A DNA stretch of 64,000 nucleotides. Source: Qipengyuania algicida. GTDB taxonomy: Bacteria; Pseudomonadota; Alphaproteobacteria; Sphingomonadales; Sphingomonadaceae. Below the pieces are notes generated by a model, which did not search any database, had not been told where the DNA came from, and saw nothing but the letters and a program-made list of their open reading frames with translations. Where the stretch lies: assembly GCF_009828025.1 (NCBI RefSeq), contig NZ_WTYA01000002.1, forward strand, positions 372,001 through 436,000. Direction: 5' to 3'. Made by a program: the position numbers and the translations under genes. Shown piece by piece: positions 38,501 to 47,759 of the stretch (its first letter is position 1; each line of letters begins with the position of its first letter).

Positions 38501-39230
38501 TCTCCACGCCACTGTCGGCGATACCGAAATCCTGCGCGGGCTCAGTCTCGAAGTGAACGCGGGCGAGATCCACGCCATCATGGGGCCGAACGGCGCGGGC
38601 AAGTCGACGCTTGCCTATGTTCTGGGCGGTCGCCCGGGCTATGAAGTGATCGCCGGTACGGTCAGCTTCATGGGGCAGGACCTGCTCGCGATGGAACCAC
38701 ACGAGCGCGCCGCCGCCGGCCTCTTCCTCGGCTTCCAGTATCCTGTCGAAATCCCCGGCGTCTCCAACGTCCAGTTCCTGCGCGAAGCGGCCAATGCCCA
38801 GCGCAAGGGGCGCGGGGAAGAACCGCTGTCCGGCGGAGAATTCCTCAAGCTTGCAAAGGAAAAGGCCGCGCTGCTCAAGCTCGACATGGAGATGCTCAAG
38901 CGCAACGTGAACGTCGGTTTTTCGGGCGGCGAGAAGAAGCGCGCCGAGATGGTCCAGATGGGCATCCTCGATCCCAGGCTGGCGGTGCTCGACGAGACCG
39001 ACAGCGGGCTCGACATCGATGCGCTCAAGACCGTGGGCGAGGGGATCAACGCGATCATGCGCAGCCCTGACAAGGGCGTGCTGCTGATTACCCATTATCA
39101 GCGGCTGCTCGACTATGTGAAGCCGGACTATGTTCACGTCCTGTCAAAGGGGCGGATCGTGAAGACGGGGAATGCCGAACTCGCGCTCGATTTGGAGCGT
39201 GAGGGCTATGACGAGGTGATTGCCGCATGA
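38484..39230 (+). CDS. sufC: Fe-S assembly ATPase SufC
   Basis: ABC-type ATPase of the SufBC2D scaffold complex, 248 residues. Walker A GPNGAGKST (residues 34-42), Q-loop region FLGFQYPVEIPGV, signature FSGGEKKRAEM near 150, Walker B LAVLDETDSGLD and switch His in LLITHYQRL. AGGA lies seven bases before ATG 38484. Soluble, no transmembrane partner, as usual. Confidence 0.96.
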   Translation: MLKIDNLHATVGDTEILRGLSLEVNAGEIHAIMGPNGAGKSTLAYVLGGRPGYEVIAGTVSFMGQDLLAMEPHERAAAGLFLGFQYPVEIPGVSNVQFLREAANAQRKGRGEEPLSGGEFLKLAKEKAALLKLDMEMLKRNVNVGFSGGEKKRAEMVQMGILDPRLAVLDETDSGLDIDALKTVGEGINAIMRSPDKGVLLITHYQRLLDYVKPDYVHVLSKGRIVKTGNAELALDLEREGYDEVIAA

Positions 39231-39727
39231 TGTTCTCCCTGTTTCTCGCCGCTGCACTACAGGTTGCGACACCCGCCCCGGCGCAGGCCGAAGGGCCGCC
39301 GGAAGGCCCGGTCGATACCGAACAGAAAAGCGACAGCATCGATGATTCGCGCGCTGCGCCCACGCCTGCGCCCGCCGATGAGACGGACGCCGCAGCCAGC
39401 GATCCCAAGGTCGCCAATCAGGAAATGCTGATCCGCAAATCGCTCGCCACATGGCAGGGCGGTGCAGCCAAGCACGATGGCAAGGTCGGCTGCGTCACCA
39501 AGCAGACCACTGGCGACAAGCAGATCGACGCAATCCGCTGCGGTGCGATCGTGACGTGCTTCACGCCGGTTGCGCCCAAGCTGGATGCACTCGAAGCGAA
39601 TGAGGCGCTTACCGACGAAGAGCGCCAGCGGCAGATGGCGGCGGTCTCGGAAACGACCGCTCCGTGCCTCAAGGCCTATACCGACAAGGCCATCGGAATA
39701 CTGGCAAAGACGCGAGCCGGCGAATGA
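39227..39727 (+). CDS. Unknown secreted protein inside the SUF operon
   Basis: 166 residues with a signal peptide (MMFSLFLAAALQVATPAPAQA), a disordered Pro/Glu/Asp linker (about 22-60) and a helical domain with four cysteines (VGCVT, IRCGAIVTCF, APCLKAY). Exported location is odd for an operon that works in the cytosol. It overlaps sufC and sufD by four bases each. No recognised domain. Confidence 0.7.
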   Translation: MMFSLFLAAALQVATPAPAQAEGPPEGPVDTEQKSDSIDDSRAAPTPAPADETDAAASDPKVANQEMLIRKSLATWQGGAAKHDGKVGCVTKQTTGDKQIDAIRCGAIVTCFTPVAPKLDALEANEALTDEERQRQMAAVSETTAPCLKAYTDKAIGILAKTRAGE

Positions 39728-40482
39728 GTCAGGCAGCGCTCCTTCCTACACGCCGCGACGAGGCGTGGCGCTATTCGGACACCGATGCGCTGGGCACACT
39801 CGCGCCCGGGAGGCTGGACGCATGGCGCAACATCGATGTGGGTGCTGGCGAGCAGCTGGTCGAGACGCTGGTGCTTGATGGTAGCGATCCGGTCGCGCTC
39901 GACCGCCTGCGCGTGACCATCGGCGAAGGTGGTCATTTCGCCCTGTTCGCTCTGGTGATCGGTGGCGATCTCGGGCGGCTGGAGGTCGAGGTGAGCCTGG
40001 CCGAAGGCGCGCATTTCGAACTGGGTGGGGTGACGCTGGGTGGCGGTGAAACCACGCGCGAGATCGTGACCAAAGTCGACCACGGCCAGCCCGGTGCGAC
40101 CAGCAATCAGGTGGTTCGCTCTGTCCATTGGGGCAAGTCGGCAGGCAATTTCCTCGGGCAAATCGAGGTTGCGCGCCACGCACAGAAAACCGATGCCGGG
40201 CAAAGCTTCAAGGGGCTGCTGCTGGAACGCGGGGCGAGTGTAAATTCGGTGCCGCAACTCGAAATCTTCGCCGACGACGTCAAATGCGCGCATGGTGCGG
40301 CCATCGGCCAGCTCGACGAGCAGGCGGGCTTCTACATGGCTGCGCGCGGCCTTCCCCCCGAAACGGCGAGACGACTGATGGTGCAAGCCTTCATCGGCGA
40401 TGCTTTTGTTGCGATGGTAGATGATGAGGCGCGCGAGGCGATGACGGAGCGTGCGTTGGAGCAACTCGAGGCGCGATTGTGA
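39724..40482 (+). CDS. sufD: Fe-S cluster assembly protein SufD
   Basis: Second scaffold subunit of SufBC2D, 252 residues, shorter than the usual 400-plus but typical of alphaproteobacterial forms. The core beta-helix and C-terminal SQxxR-like blocks are visible: HAQKTDAGQSFKGLLLERGA, EIFADDVKCAHGAAIGQLDE, FYMAARGLPPETARRLMVQAF. ATG 39724; overlaps both neighbours by four bases. Confidence 0.9.
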   Translation: MSQAALLPTRRDEAWRYSDTDALGTLAPGRLDAWRNIDVGAGEQLVETLVLDGSDPVALDRLRVTIGEGGHFALFALVIGGDLGRLEVEVSLAEGAHFELGGVTLGGGETTREIVTKVDHGQPGATSNQVVRSVHWGKSAGNFLGQIEVARHAQKTDAGQSFKGLLLERGASVNSVPQLEIFADDVKCAHGAAIGQLDEQAGFYMAARGLPPETARRLMVQAFIGDAFVAMVDDEAREAMTERALEQLEARL

Positions 40483-41696
40483 TCACCGCCGACGTTCTCG
40501 ACCGCCGGAGCGACTTCGCTGGCCTGCTCACCGCCGATGGCGAGCCGTGGCACTATCTCGACACCGCCGCCTCCGCGCAGAAGCCACGTGCGGTGATCGA
40601 AGCGATGAGCCGCGCTCTGGGCCCGGACTATGCCACCGTACACCGCGGCGTTTACGGTCGCTCGGCGCAGATGACGCTGGGCTACGAAGCGGCACGGCGC
40701 AGGGTCGCAGAATTCATCGGCGCGACTTCGGAAAACGAGGTGGTCTTCGTGCGCGGGGCGACCGAGGCGATCAACCTTGTCGCATCGAGCTGGGGCGGCG
40801 CGAATTTGCGTGGAGGCGACCGGATCATGCTCTCTACGTTGGAGCATCATTCGAACATCGTACCCTGGCAAATGCTGGCCGAGCGCACCGGCGCTGAAAT
40901 CGACGTTTGCCCGCTGACCGAAGACGACCGGATCGATCTCGATGCGCTTGAGGCGATGCTGACGGAGCGCCACAAGATCGTCTCGTTGGCACATGTTTCG
41001 AACGTGCTCGGCAGCGTGCTCGATGTACGCCGCGCTGCCGACCTGGCGCATTCGGTTGGCGCGAAAATCCTGCTCGACGGATGCCAGGCGGCACCGCGCA
41101 TGGTGCTGGACATGGCGGCGTTCGACTGTGATTTCTACGCCTTCTCCGGGCACAAGCTCTACGGACCGACGGGCATTGGCGTGCTGTGGGCGCGTGAGGA
41201 CCTGCTCGACGCGATGCCGCCCTATCAGGGTGGCGGGTCGATGATCGACAAGGTGACTTTCGCCAAGACGACCTATGCTCCGCCGCCGCAGCGGTTCGAG
41301 GCGGGAACGCCGATGATTACCGAGGCGATCGCGCTCCATGCGGCGATCGATTACGTCGATGCACTCGGCCCCGACCGGCTGTTCGCACACGAAAGTGCGC
41401 TTGCGAATAAATTGCGCGAAGAATTGCGTAACATCAATTCGGTGCGCCTGTTCGGGCCTGACGAGAGCGCAGGCATCGTCTCCTTCGCGATGGAGGGGGT
41501 TCACCCGCACGATCTAGGCACCATATTGGATGAAGAGAATGTCGCGATCCGCGCCGGACACCATTGCGCGCAGCCGCTGATGGAGCATCTCGGCGTCCCC
41601 GCGACAGCACGAGCCAGCTTCGGGCTCTACAATGATGAGAGCGACATTGCCGCGCTGCTACGCGGTATAGAGCGCACCCAGAGGATTTTCGGATGA
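40479..41696 (+). CDS. sufS: Cysteine desulfurase SufS
   Basis: PLP enzyme that removes sulfur from cysteine as a protein persulfide for cluster building. 405 residues from GTG 40479. PLP-Lys in SGHKLYGPTGIGVLW near residue 227; active Cys in IRAGHHCAQPLM near 367; N-terminal YLDTAASAQKP. Group II (SufS/CsdA) type. No SufE is in the operon. Confidence 0.95.
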   Translation: MITADVLDRRSDFAGLLTADGEPWHYLDTAASAQKPRAVIEAMSRALGPDYATVHRGVYGRSAQMTLGYEAARRRVAEFIGATSENEVVFVRGATEAINLVASSWGGANLRGGDRIMLSTLEHHSNIVPWQMLAERTGAEIDVCPLTEDDRIDLDALEAMLTERHKIVSLAHVSNVLGSVLDVRRAADLAHSVGAKILLDGCQAAPRMVLDMAAFDCDFYAFSGHKLYGPTGIGVLWAREDLLDAMPPYQGGGSMIDKVTFAKTTYAPPPQRFEAGTPMITEAIALHAAIDYVDALGPDRLFAHESALANKLREELRNINSVRLFGPDESAGIVSFAMEGVHPHDLGTILDEENVAIRAGHHCAQPLMEHLGVPATARASFGLYNDESDIAALLRGIERTQRIFG

Positions 41697-42196
41697 GCGA
41701 AGACGTAAACGAGAAGGATTTCATCGCCGCTCCAGCACCTAACGAGGGACTGGCGAGCAAGCCGCCGCGCGCACGCGTGGAGGATGCCGTCGACTCCGAG
41801 GAGAGCCCTCGCGAGACATTCGAGCGCAAGCGCGACTATCTCGACGGCTTCCTGAAAAAGCCGCCCGAATCCGCATCTCCGGGCGAGCCGGGTGGCGCGC
41901 TGTACGAGGCCGTGGTCGATGCGATGAAGGACATTTACGACCCTGAAATCCCGGTCAATATCTATGATCTCGGCCTGATCTATGGCGTCGATGTCAGCGA
42001 GGACGGGGCGGTTGCCATTACCATGACGCTGACCACGCCGCATTGCCCGGTGGCCGAAACGATGCCGGGCGAAGTCGAACTGCGTGCCTCTGCGGTGCCG
42101 GGTGTACGCGATGCCGAGGTCAATCTGGTGTGGGACCCGCCGTGGGGCCCGGACAAGATGACCGATGAGGCCCGTCTCGAACTGGGGATGCTGTGA
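41693..42196 (+). CDS. sufT: SUF operon DUF59 (MIP18/SufT-like) Fe-S maturation protein
   Basis: 167 residues: a disordered acidic/proline N-terminal half (1-75) and a MIP18-like domain from VVDAMKDIYDPEIPVNIYDLG, with the TLTTPHCPVAE Cys motif and VWDPPWGPDKM. SufT-type proteins help mature [4Fe-4S] targets. Overlaps sufS and sufA. Confidence 0.9.
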   Translation: MSEDVNEKDFIAAPAPNEGLASKPPRARVEDAVDSEESPRETFERKRDYLDGFLKKPPESASPGEPGGALYEAVVDAMKDIYDPEIPVNIYDLGLIYGVDVSEDGAVAITMTLTTPHCPVAETMPGEVELRASAVPGVRDAEVNLVWDPPWGPDKMTDEARLELGML

Positions 42197-42555
42197 TGGA
42201 AGACACCAAGACACGCCCAGCACCGAAGGCCGCAGTCATCCTGACGGCCGCCGCCGAAGCGCGCATCGCCGAACTGATGTCCAAGGCGCCAGCCGACGCT
42301 ATCGGCGTCAAGCTTTCGACCCCGCGCCGGGGTTGCTCTGGCCTTGCCTATTCGGTCGATTACGTGAGTGAGGAAGCCGGCTTCGACGAGAAGATCGAAA
42401 CCCCCGGCGGCACTTTCTACATCGACGGGGCGAGCGTGCTATACCTCGTCGGCAGCACGATGGACTGGGTGGAAGACGATTTCACCGCCGGTTTCGTGTT
42501 CGAAAACCCCAACGCCAAAGGCGCTTGTGGCTGCGGCGAGAGTTTCATGGTCTGA
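42196..42555 (+). CDS. sufA: A-type Fe-S carrier protein (SufA-like)
   Basis: 119 residues from ATG 42196 (an in-frame GTG at 42193 is equally possible and would give the same four-base overlap seen elsewhere). Three cysteines: RRGCSGLAYSV and the C-terminal CGCGESF. Last gene of the SUF operon. Second A-type carrier in the window besides the one at 10489. Confidence 0.92.
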   Translation: MEDTKTRPAPKAAVILTAAAEARIAELMSKAPADAIGVKLSTPRRGCSGLAYSVDYVSEEAGFDEKIETPGGTFYIDGASVLYLVGSTMDWVEDDFTAGFVFENPNAKGACGCGESFMV

Positions 42556-42601
42556 CTTTCATCAGGGTGGCCTGCCACGGCATAGCACTGACGACCATCG
42601 A

Positions 42602-43543
42602 TCAGAGATCCTGCGCGAGCTCTTCCAAAACCGCGCGGTCTAATTCGTCGACTTCGCCATTGGCGTCGATCATCGAATCGAGCCAGTTGCGCTCGTTATC
42701 GGTAATCTGTTCGCCTGCGGCCTGCCGCCCTTCATAGCTTTCGCTTGACTGCTTGCGCCCGAAGACCTTGCCGAAATGGTTGTAAACCTGCGGCGTTTCG
42801 CGAGCCATGCGGCCAAGAAATCCACCCACGCTGGTACGGTTATCGGCGATGAATGATTCCAGCTCTTTCATCCGCGCATGGCTGATCTGCGCCACCGGCA
42901 GGGTGAAGCCGCGCAGATAGTTGACGATGCCATCTACGAACAGTGGCTGCCATTGTGGAGCATTGTCGCACCCCAGCGTAGCATCCTTGATACGGAACAG
43001 CATCTCGGCGTCAAACCGGCTGACCGCCGCCGCGGCGATCCCGCCGCTGGCAAAGATCACGCGGCGGATGATCGCGCATTCGGCAGTCGTGATATGGGTG
43101 TCTGACAGGGCACCGCCATCGCGTGTCGGCCCCTTGCCGAACAGCACTGCGCGTTCGACTTGCTCAAGCACGTAATGTTTCAAGCTGTCGGGGACATTGC
43201 GCGACTTTTCGAGCACTGAGACGGCCAGTTCGAGCTCGGCCATCGTTTCCAGCCGCCCGTCGGCATCGATCTGGTCGATTAGCCAGCTCGCCTCTTGCTC
43301 GTCGCACATTCCGCGTGGTTCGCTGCCGTTGAGCACGAATTCGCGCAGCGCCTCGGTGAAGAAATCGACCCATTGCGCATCCGCGCCGCCCAGCGAGCGG
43401 TTGATCGCAAACAGCGCCTCGGCCTCACCACGCGTGATCCGTCCGTCACCCCATCCTTCGCGGCGCAGGGCCATCAGGTCGTCGGGCGCGATGGCGCGGC
43501 TGGCGGCAATACGCTGCGCAAGCTCGGTGAATTGAATGGTCAT
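42602..43543 (-). CDS. Unknown protein with EF-hand-like loops
   Basis: 313 residues, cytosolic, helical. Two loops resemble calcium-binding EF-hands: IDQIDADGRLETMAELE (near 93) and DSMIDANGEVDELDRAV (near 290); a third weaker one is GDGRITRGEAEAL near 35. It may bind metal ions or these may be only structural repeats. ATG 43541-43543 is chosen because the frame upstream enters the intergenic region. Convergent with the SUF operon. Confidence 0.7.
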   Translation of the reverse strand: MTIQFTELAQRIAASRAIAPDDLMALRREGWGDGRITRGEAEALFAINRSLGGADAQWVDFFTEALREFVLNGSEPRGMCDEQEASWLIDQIDADGRLETMAELELAVSVLEKSRNVPDSLKHYVLEQVERAVLFGKGPTRDGGALSDTHITTAECAIIRRVIFASGGIAAAAVSRFDAEMLFRIKDATLGCDNAPQWQPLFVDGIVNYLRGFTLPVAQISHARMKELESFIADNRTSVGGFLGRMARETPQVYNHFGKVFGRKQSSESYEGRQAAGEQITDNERNWLDSMIDANGEVDELDRAVLEELAQDL

Positions 43544-43602
43544 CGGCGTAAATGTCCCCTCTGAATTGGGCCGATCTTTACGCAAATGTCCTTAAAAGCG
43601 GG

Positions 43603-44022
43603 TTATCGCCTCAGCGCAGCCACGCAGGCGGCGCGATCCACGTCCAGCCCGTCACTCGCGCGGCGCGCCTCGACATCGGTTGCCGTTGGCTGCGCCCCCG
43701 GCCGGAGCGGGTAGAGATAGACGTCGAGCACGCATTGCGGCCCGGCGAATTGCAGTTTTACCGCATCTCCTTCCTTCACGTCGAGCCGTGGCTTGCCGAA
43801 CACGCGCTGCAGCGCCGAGGTGTCGCGTCCGATCACATCTTCCAGGCCCGCACGATGCATGACTGTCGGCGCGATAAAGCCCTGTTTTGCAGGCGGCGGG
43901 ACGGTCGGGCGCATTGGTGGCGGACGGTGAGCGGTGGTTGCCGGACGCGCAGGACCGCGCGAGGGCGTGGACACGCAGCCGGCCAGCAGGCTGGCGAGGA
44001 TCAAAGCACTAAAGCGGCGCAT
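43603..44022 (-). CDS. Predicted lipoprotein, unknown function
   Basis: 139 residues starting MRRFSALILASLLAGCVST with a clear lipobox LLAGC (Cys16), then a Pro-rich linker (20-45) and a small globular part with HRAGLEDVIGRDTSALQRVFG and FAGPQCVLDVYLYP. Cys at the end (AACVAALRR) may pair with the one before it. ATG lies within the 3' end of the CysZ-like gene (14-base overlap). Confidence 0.82.
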   Translation of the reverse strand: MRRFSALILASLLAGCVSTPSRGPARPATTAHRPPPMRPTVPPPAKQGFIAPTVMHRAGLEDVIGRDTSALQRVFGKPRLDVKEGDAVKLQFAGPQCVLDVYLYPLRPGAQPTATDVEARRASDGLDVDRAACVAALRR

Positions 44023-44698
44023 CGGGGCTCCGTTGGCGATGGACGAGATGAGTTGCGGCTGCCGCTCCGAGCACCGGGGCGAGAAAATTGATGAAGGGCA
44101 CCACCAGCATGACGGTGACGATCCCGCCAAGCGCAAACCGGGTCAGGCCACCGATGGGGGCGGTATCGGCGTCGCTCCGACGATGCCGCAACCAGACCAT
44201 ATCCATCAGCTCGCGCCCCAGCAGGAAAGCGTTGGCAAGGCCATAGACCAGCGCGGTACCGATCCCCGTCACCAGCAGCGCCAGCGCAATCGGCGTCACG
44301 ACGAGATTGACGATGAGTGTACGCATCAGTGCGCGCAGGCTCGCCCCCAGTTCGCGCATGAAAGGAAGGCCAGCGACTTGTGCGGCGGCAGGATAGTGCC
44401 GAGCTTCCACGGCTTGCACGATCTCGTCGGCAAAGAATTGCAGCACCGCCAGCGCGACCACGCGGAACAGCAGCCAGCCCGCCAGGATCATAAGCACCAG
44501 GCCGAGAACAGCTCCCAACCCAGTTCCATACCCTGCAGCATAAGCATTGATTGTATGGGCGGCGGCAAACCACAAAACCGCACCGAAAACGCCGAATAAC
44601 GCCAGCGTGACGAGCAGCGATTTCAACAGAACCCGCACAATCGCTGGGTCGCCCAACTGGGCCAGGGACAGGGCAAGGGCGCGGGGCAGATTGGTCAT
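44009..44698 (-). CDS. EI24/CysZ-like integral membrane protein
   Basis: 229 residues with four to five hydrophobic segments and the EI24-family motif ALGVxx replaced by LAVLQFFADEIVQAVEARHYP and LRALMRTLIVNLVV. CysZ transports sulfate; this short homologue is usually annotated EI24 domain-containing. Translated together with the lipoprotein gene. Start ATG 44696-44698. Confidence 0.8.
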   Translation of the reverse strand: MTNLPRALALSLAQLGDPAIVRVLLKSLLVTLALFGVFGAVLWFAAAHTINAYAAGYGTGLGAVLGLVLMILAGWLLFRVVALAVLQFFADEIVQAVEARHYPAAAQVAGLPFMRELGASLRALMRTLIVNLVVTPIALALLVTGIGTALVYGLANAFLLGRELMDMVWLRHRRSDADTAPIGGLTRFALGGIVTVMLVVPFINFLAPVLGAAAATHLVHRQRSPDAPL

Positions 44699-44817
44699 GG
44701 CTGGTGGCGAGGCTTGCTGGAGGCGGACGCCCAAGTCAACGCCGCGCTTGGCGCAAGGGCGACGAGCCGCTAACGCGCCCCGACAGTCTGAATTTTATTC
44801 CCCCTGACGGAGCCCCA

Positions 44818-45813
44818 ATGTCTGAAACCCGCTACGACGTTATCGCTATCGGAAATGCCATCGTCGATGTCATGGCTCCGTGCGAAGACGACCTCATCGA
44901 AGAACTTTCGCTCAACCGCGGGGGCATGACCCTGGTGGATACCGAGCGGGCCGAGGAACTCTATTCGGCGATGGGTCCGGCGAAGGAAATTTCGGGCGGT
45001 TCGGCAGCCAACACGCTTGCCGGAATGGCGGCGCTTGGCGCTCAATGCGCGTTCATCGGGCAAGTCGCCGATGACCAGCTCGGCGCAGTCTTCAGCCATG
45101 ACATTCATGCCGTCGGGATCGATTTCGACACCCCGCGCCGCGCCGGCAACCCGCCGACCGCGCGCTGCCTGATCTTCGTGACGCCCGATGGCGAGCGGAC
45201 GATGAACACCTTCCTCGGTGCGAGCCAGTTCCTGCCGCCTGCAGCGCTCGACGACGAGATGATCGCAAGTGCGGCCATCCTCTATCTCGAAGGCTATCTC
45301 TGGGACCCCGAAGAGCCGCGCAGCGCGATGCGCAGAGCCATCGACGTGGCGCGCGCTGCCGGTCGAAAGGTCGCCTTTACCGCCAGCGAAAGCTTCGTGA
45401 TCGATCGCCACGGCGATGATTTTCGCGCGCTGATCGAGGAAGGCAAGATCGATATCCTGTTCGTCAACGAGCACGAACTGGCTTCGCTGACCGGCGAAAG
45501 CGACTTCGAAGCTGGCGTCGCGGCAATTGCTGGTAAAGTGCCCGTGCTTGTCGCCACGCGCAGTGCCCAGGGCGCGATTGCGGTGGCCCATGGAGAACGC
45601 GCCGAAGTCGCTGCCGAGCCGATCGACAAGGTCATCGACACGACCGGGGCAGGGGACCTTTTTGCCGCGGGCTTCCTCACCGGCTATGCGCGTGAGGAAA
45701 GCCTTGAGCGCTGCCTTCGAATGGGGGCAATTTGCGCCGCGGAAGTCATCAGCCACTATGGCGCCCGGCCCGAAGCCGATCTGGCCAGGCTGATCGATAG
45801 CAAGCTCGGCTAG
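44818..45813 (+). CDS. PfkB family carbohydrate/adenosine kinase
   Basis: 331 residues from ATG 44818. Sugar-binding signature SGGSAANTLAGMAALG near residue 62, GERTMNTFLGAS, and the C-terminal DTTGAGDLFAAGFL with the catalytic Asp. It resembles the adenosine-kinase group in sequence, so purine salvage is the likely role. Convergent with the DsbA-type gene, with a four-base overlap. Confidence 0.88.
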   Translation: MSETRYDVIAIGNAIVDVMAPCEDDLIEELSLNRGGMTLVDTERAEELYSAMGPAKEISGGSAANTLAGMAALGAQCAFIGQVADDQLGAVFSHDIHAVGIDFDTPRRAGNPPTARCLIFVTPDGERTMNTFLGASQFLPPAALDDEMIASAAILYLEGYLWDPEEPRSAMRRAIDVARAAGRKVAFTASESFVIDRHGDDFRALIEEGKIDILFVNEHELASLTGESDFEAGVAAIAGKVPVLVATRSAQGAIAVAHGERAEVAAEPIDKVIDTTGAGDLFAAGFLTGYAREESLERCLRMGAICAAEVISHYGARPEADLARLIDSKLG

Positions 45814-46469
45814 CTCACCTTGTTCCGCGCGCGATCGATCGCGTCGCGGAACTGCTGTTCGCTCGCCTTGCCGACAATCCGGATCGGTCCGATGAGGAAG
45901 CCCGGTGTGCCGGGCAGGCCCAGGCGAACCGCGTCCTCGCCTGACCGGGTAATCATCGCGTCGATGCGCGGCCCATGGGCTTTGAGGTCGGCCTCCAGTT
46001 TTGCCCAGCTGCCGCCGGCGTGGGCGACGGCGCTACGCAATTCGGCTTCGTCGAGGCTCGGCGCGCGCATCAGCGTATCATGCACCGGGCGATAGATGCC
46101 CTGATACTGCGCGGCCAGCGCCACACGGGCCGCACGGATGGAGGCCGGGCCGAAAATCGGCCAGTCGCGATAGATCACCCTGACCCGGCCATCCGCCTTG
46201 ACCGCGGCATCGAGCGCAGGCTCGGTCGCGCGGCAGACCGGGCAGTTGTAATCGGAGAACACCAGCAGGCTGACATCGGCGTCGCTTGGGCCGGACGCAG
46301 GGTATCCTGGTGCATCGGCGATATCGGAAACCGCTACATGGCCCGAAACATCCGAGCCCAGCGGCAAGCCGAGCCGCAGCCATGCCCCCATTGCAAACGC
46401 GCCGACCAGCATCACCGCAAGGGCGATCCAATGCTTGCGGGGAATGTCGGGCAGGTGTGGGCTGGCCAT
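45810..46469 (-). CDS. DsbA family thiol:disulfide oxidoreductase, membrane-anchored
   Basis: 219 residues. An N-terminal transmembrane anchor (WIALAVMLVGAFAMGAWL) precedes a thioredoxin-fold domain with the redox motif NCPVCRA (near residue 75) and cis-Pro GTPGFLIG. Expected in the periplasm. 9 bases downstream of the purD stop on the same strand. Confidence 0.88.
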   Translation of the reverse strand: MASPHLPDIPRKHWIALAVMLVGAFAMGAWLRLGLPLGSDVSGHVAVSDIADAPGYPASGPSDADVSLLVFSDYNCPVCRATEPALDAAVKADGRVRVIYRDWPIFGPASIRAARVALAAQYQGIYRPVHDTLMRAPSLDEAELRSAVAHAGGSWAKLEADLKAHGPRIDAMITRSGEDAVRLGLPGTPGFLIGPIRIVGKASEQQFRDAIDRARNKVS

Positions 46470-46478
46470 GGAGAGAGC

Positions 46479-47759
46479 CTAGCCGTTACTCGCCTCGCGT
46501 GCGACTTCGCGCCAGCCGATATCGCGGCGGCAGAAGCCGTCGGCAAAGTCGATCGCGTCGAGCGCGGCATAGGCTGCGCGCTGCGCCTGAGTGACATTCT
46601 GCCCGCTGGCGGTGACATTTAGCACGCGCCCGCCATTCGCCACGAGCGCGCCGTCGTTCAGCGCCGTTCCTGCGTGGAACACCTTGGAGCCGTCACTTTC
46701 TGCCTGTCCCAGATTGATCGCTCCACCCTTCTTCGGTGTGTCGGGGTAGCCCTCGGCGGCCATAACCACCGTCATTGCGTAGTCCTCTACGAATTGCGGC
46801 GTTCCGGCTTCGCCCAGCTGCCCCTGCGCGCAGGCCAGCATCAGCGCCGCCAGATCACCGCAATAGCGCAGCATCAGCACCTGGCACTCGGGGTCGCCGA
46901 AGCGGACATTGTATTCGATCAAGCTCGGCCCTTCGGCGGTCAGCATCAGCCCGGCATAAAGCACCCCGCAATAGGGCGTGCCTGCCTCACGTAGCACACG
47001 CACGGTCGGTTCGACGATCTCGCGCATGGCCCGTTGCTCAAGCTCCGGCGTCAGCACCGGAGCGGGCGAATAGGCGCCCATGCCGCCGGTATTGGGGCCG
47101 GTGTCGCCTTCGCCCACGCGCTTGTGATCCTGCGCGCTGCCGAATGGCACGATCGTCTCGCCATCGGTTAGCGCGAACAGGCTCGCTTCCTCGCCGGTCA
47201 TGAATTGTTCGATCACCACCTCGGCTCCGGCTTCGCCGAATTTCCCATCGAACATCTCCGCCAGTGCGTGTTGCGCCTCCTCGCGCGTTTCGGCGATGAC
47301 AACGCCCTTGCCCGCCGCGAGGCCATCGGCCTTCAGTACGAAGGGGGCATCGAAGCGCTTGAGCGCGCCCCATGCTTCTTCCAGCGTATGGGTGCGGATA
47401 TAGCGCGCGGTGGGGATGTTTGCGCGGGCGCACAGATCCTTGGTGAACCCCTTGCTCCCCTCAAGCTGGGCCGCCGCCGCCGATGGGCCGAAGACGGCGA
47501 CATCGGCTTCCCGCAGGCTGTCTGCAAGACCATCGACCAACGGCGCTTCGGGGCCAACCACGACCAGATCGACGCCATTTTCGCGGCAGAACGCTGTGAC
47601 AGCGGCGTGATCGGTGGCATCGAGCGCCACGCATTCGGCCTCCTGCGCTATTCCGGGATTGCCCGGACTCGCCCAGAGCTTGTCGCAAGACGGCGATTGC
47701 GCCAATTTCCACGCCAGCGCATGTTCGCGTCCGCCGGACCCCAGCAAAAGGATATTCAT
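46479..47759 (-). CDS. purD: Phosphoribosylamine-glycine ligase
   Basis: Second step of purine synthesis: joins phosphoribosylamine and glycine with ATP. 426 residues, [21 protein letters not shown]-grasp core ([39 protein letters not shown]) and [10 protein letters not shown]. The start codon overlaps that of xseA on the opposite strand; GGGAG lies about 11 bases upstream inside xseA. Confidence 0.96.
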   Translation of the reverse strand: MNILLLGSGGREHALAWKLAQSPSCDKLWASPGNPGIAQEAECVALDATDHAAVTAFCRENGVDLVVVGPEAPLVDGLADSLREADVAVFGPSAAAAQLEGSKGFTKDLCARANIPTARYIRTHTLEEAWGALKRFDAPFVLKADGLAAGKGVVIAETREEAQHALAEMFDGKFGEAGAEVVIEQFMTGEEASLFALTDGETIVPFGSAQDHKRVGEGDTGPNTGGMGAYSPAPVLTPELEQRAMREIVEPTVRVLREAGTPYCGVLYAGLMLTAEGPSLIEYNVRFGDPECQVLMLRYCGDLAALMLACAQGQLGEAGTPQFVEDYAMTVVMAAEGYPDTPKKGGAINLGQAESDGSKVFHAGTALNDGALVANGGRVLNVTASGQNVTQAQRAAYAALDAIDFADGFCRRDIGWREVAREASNG

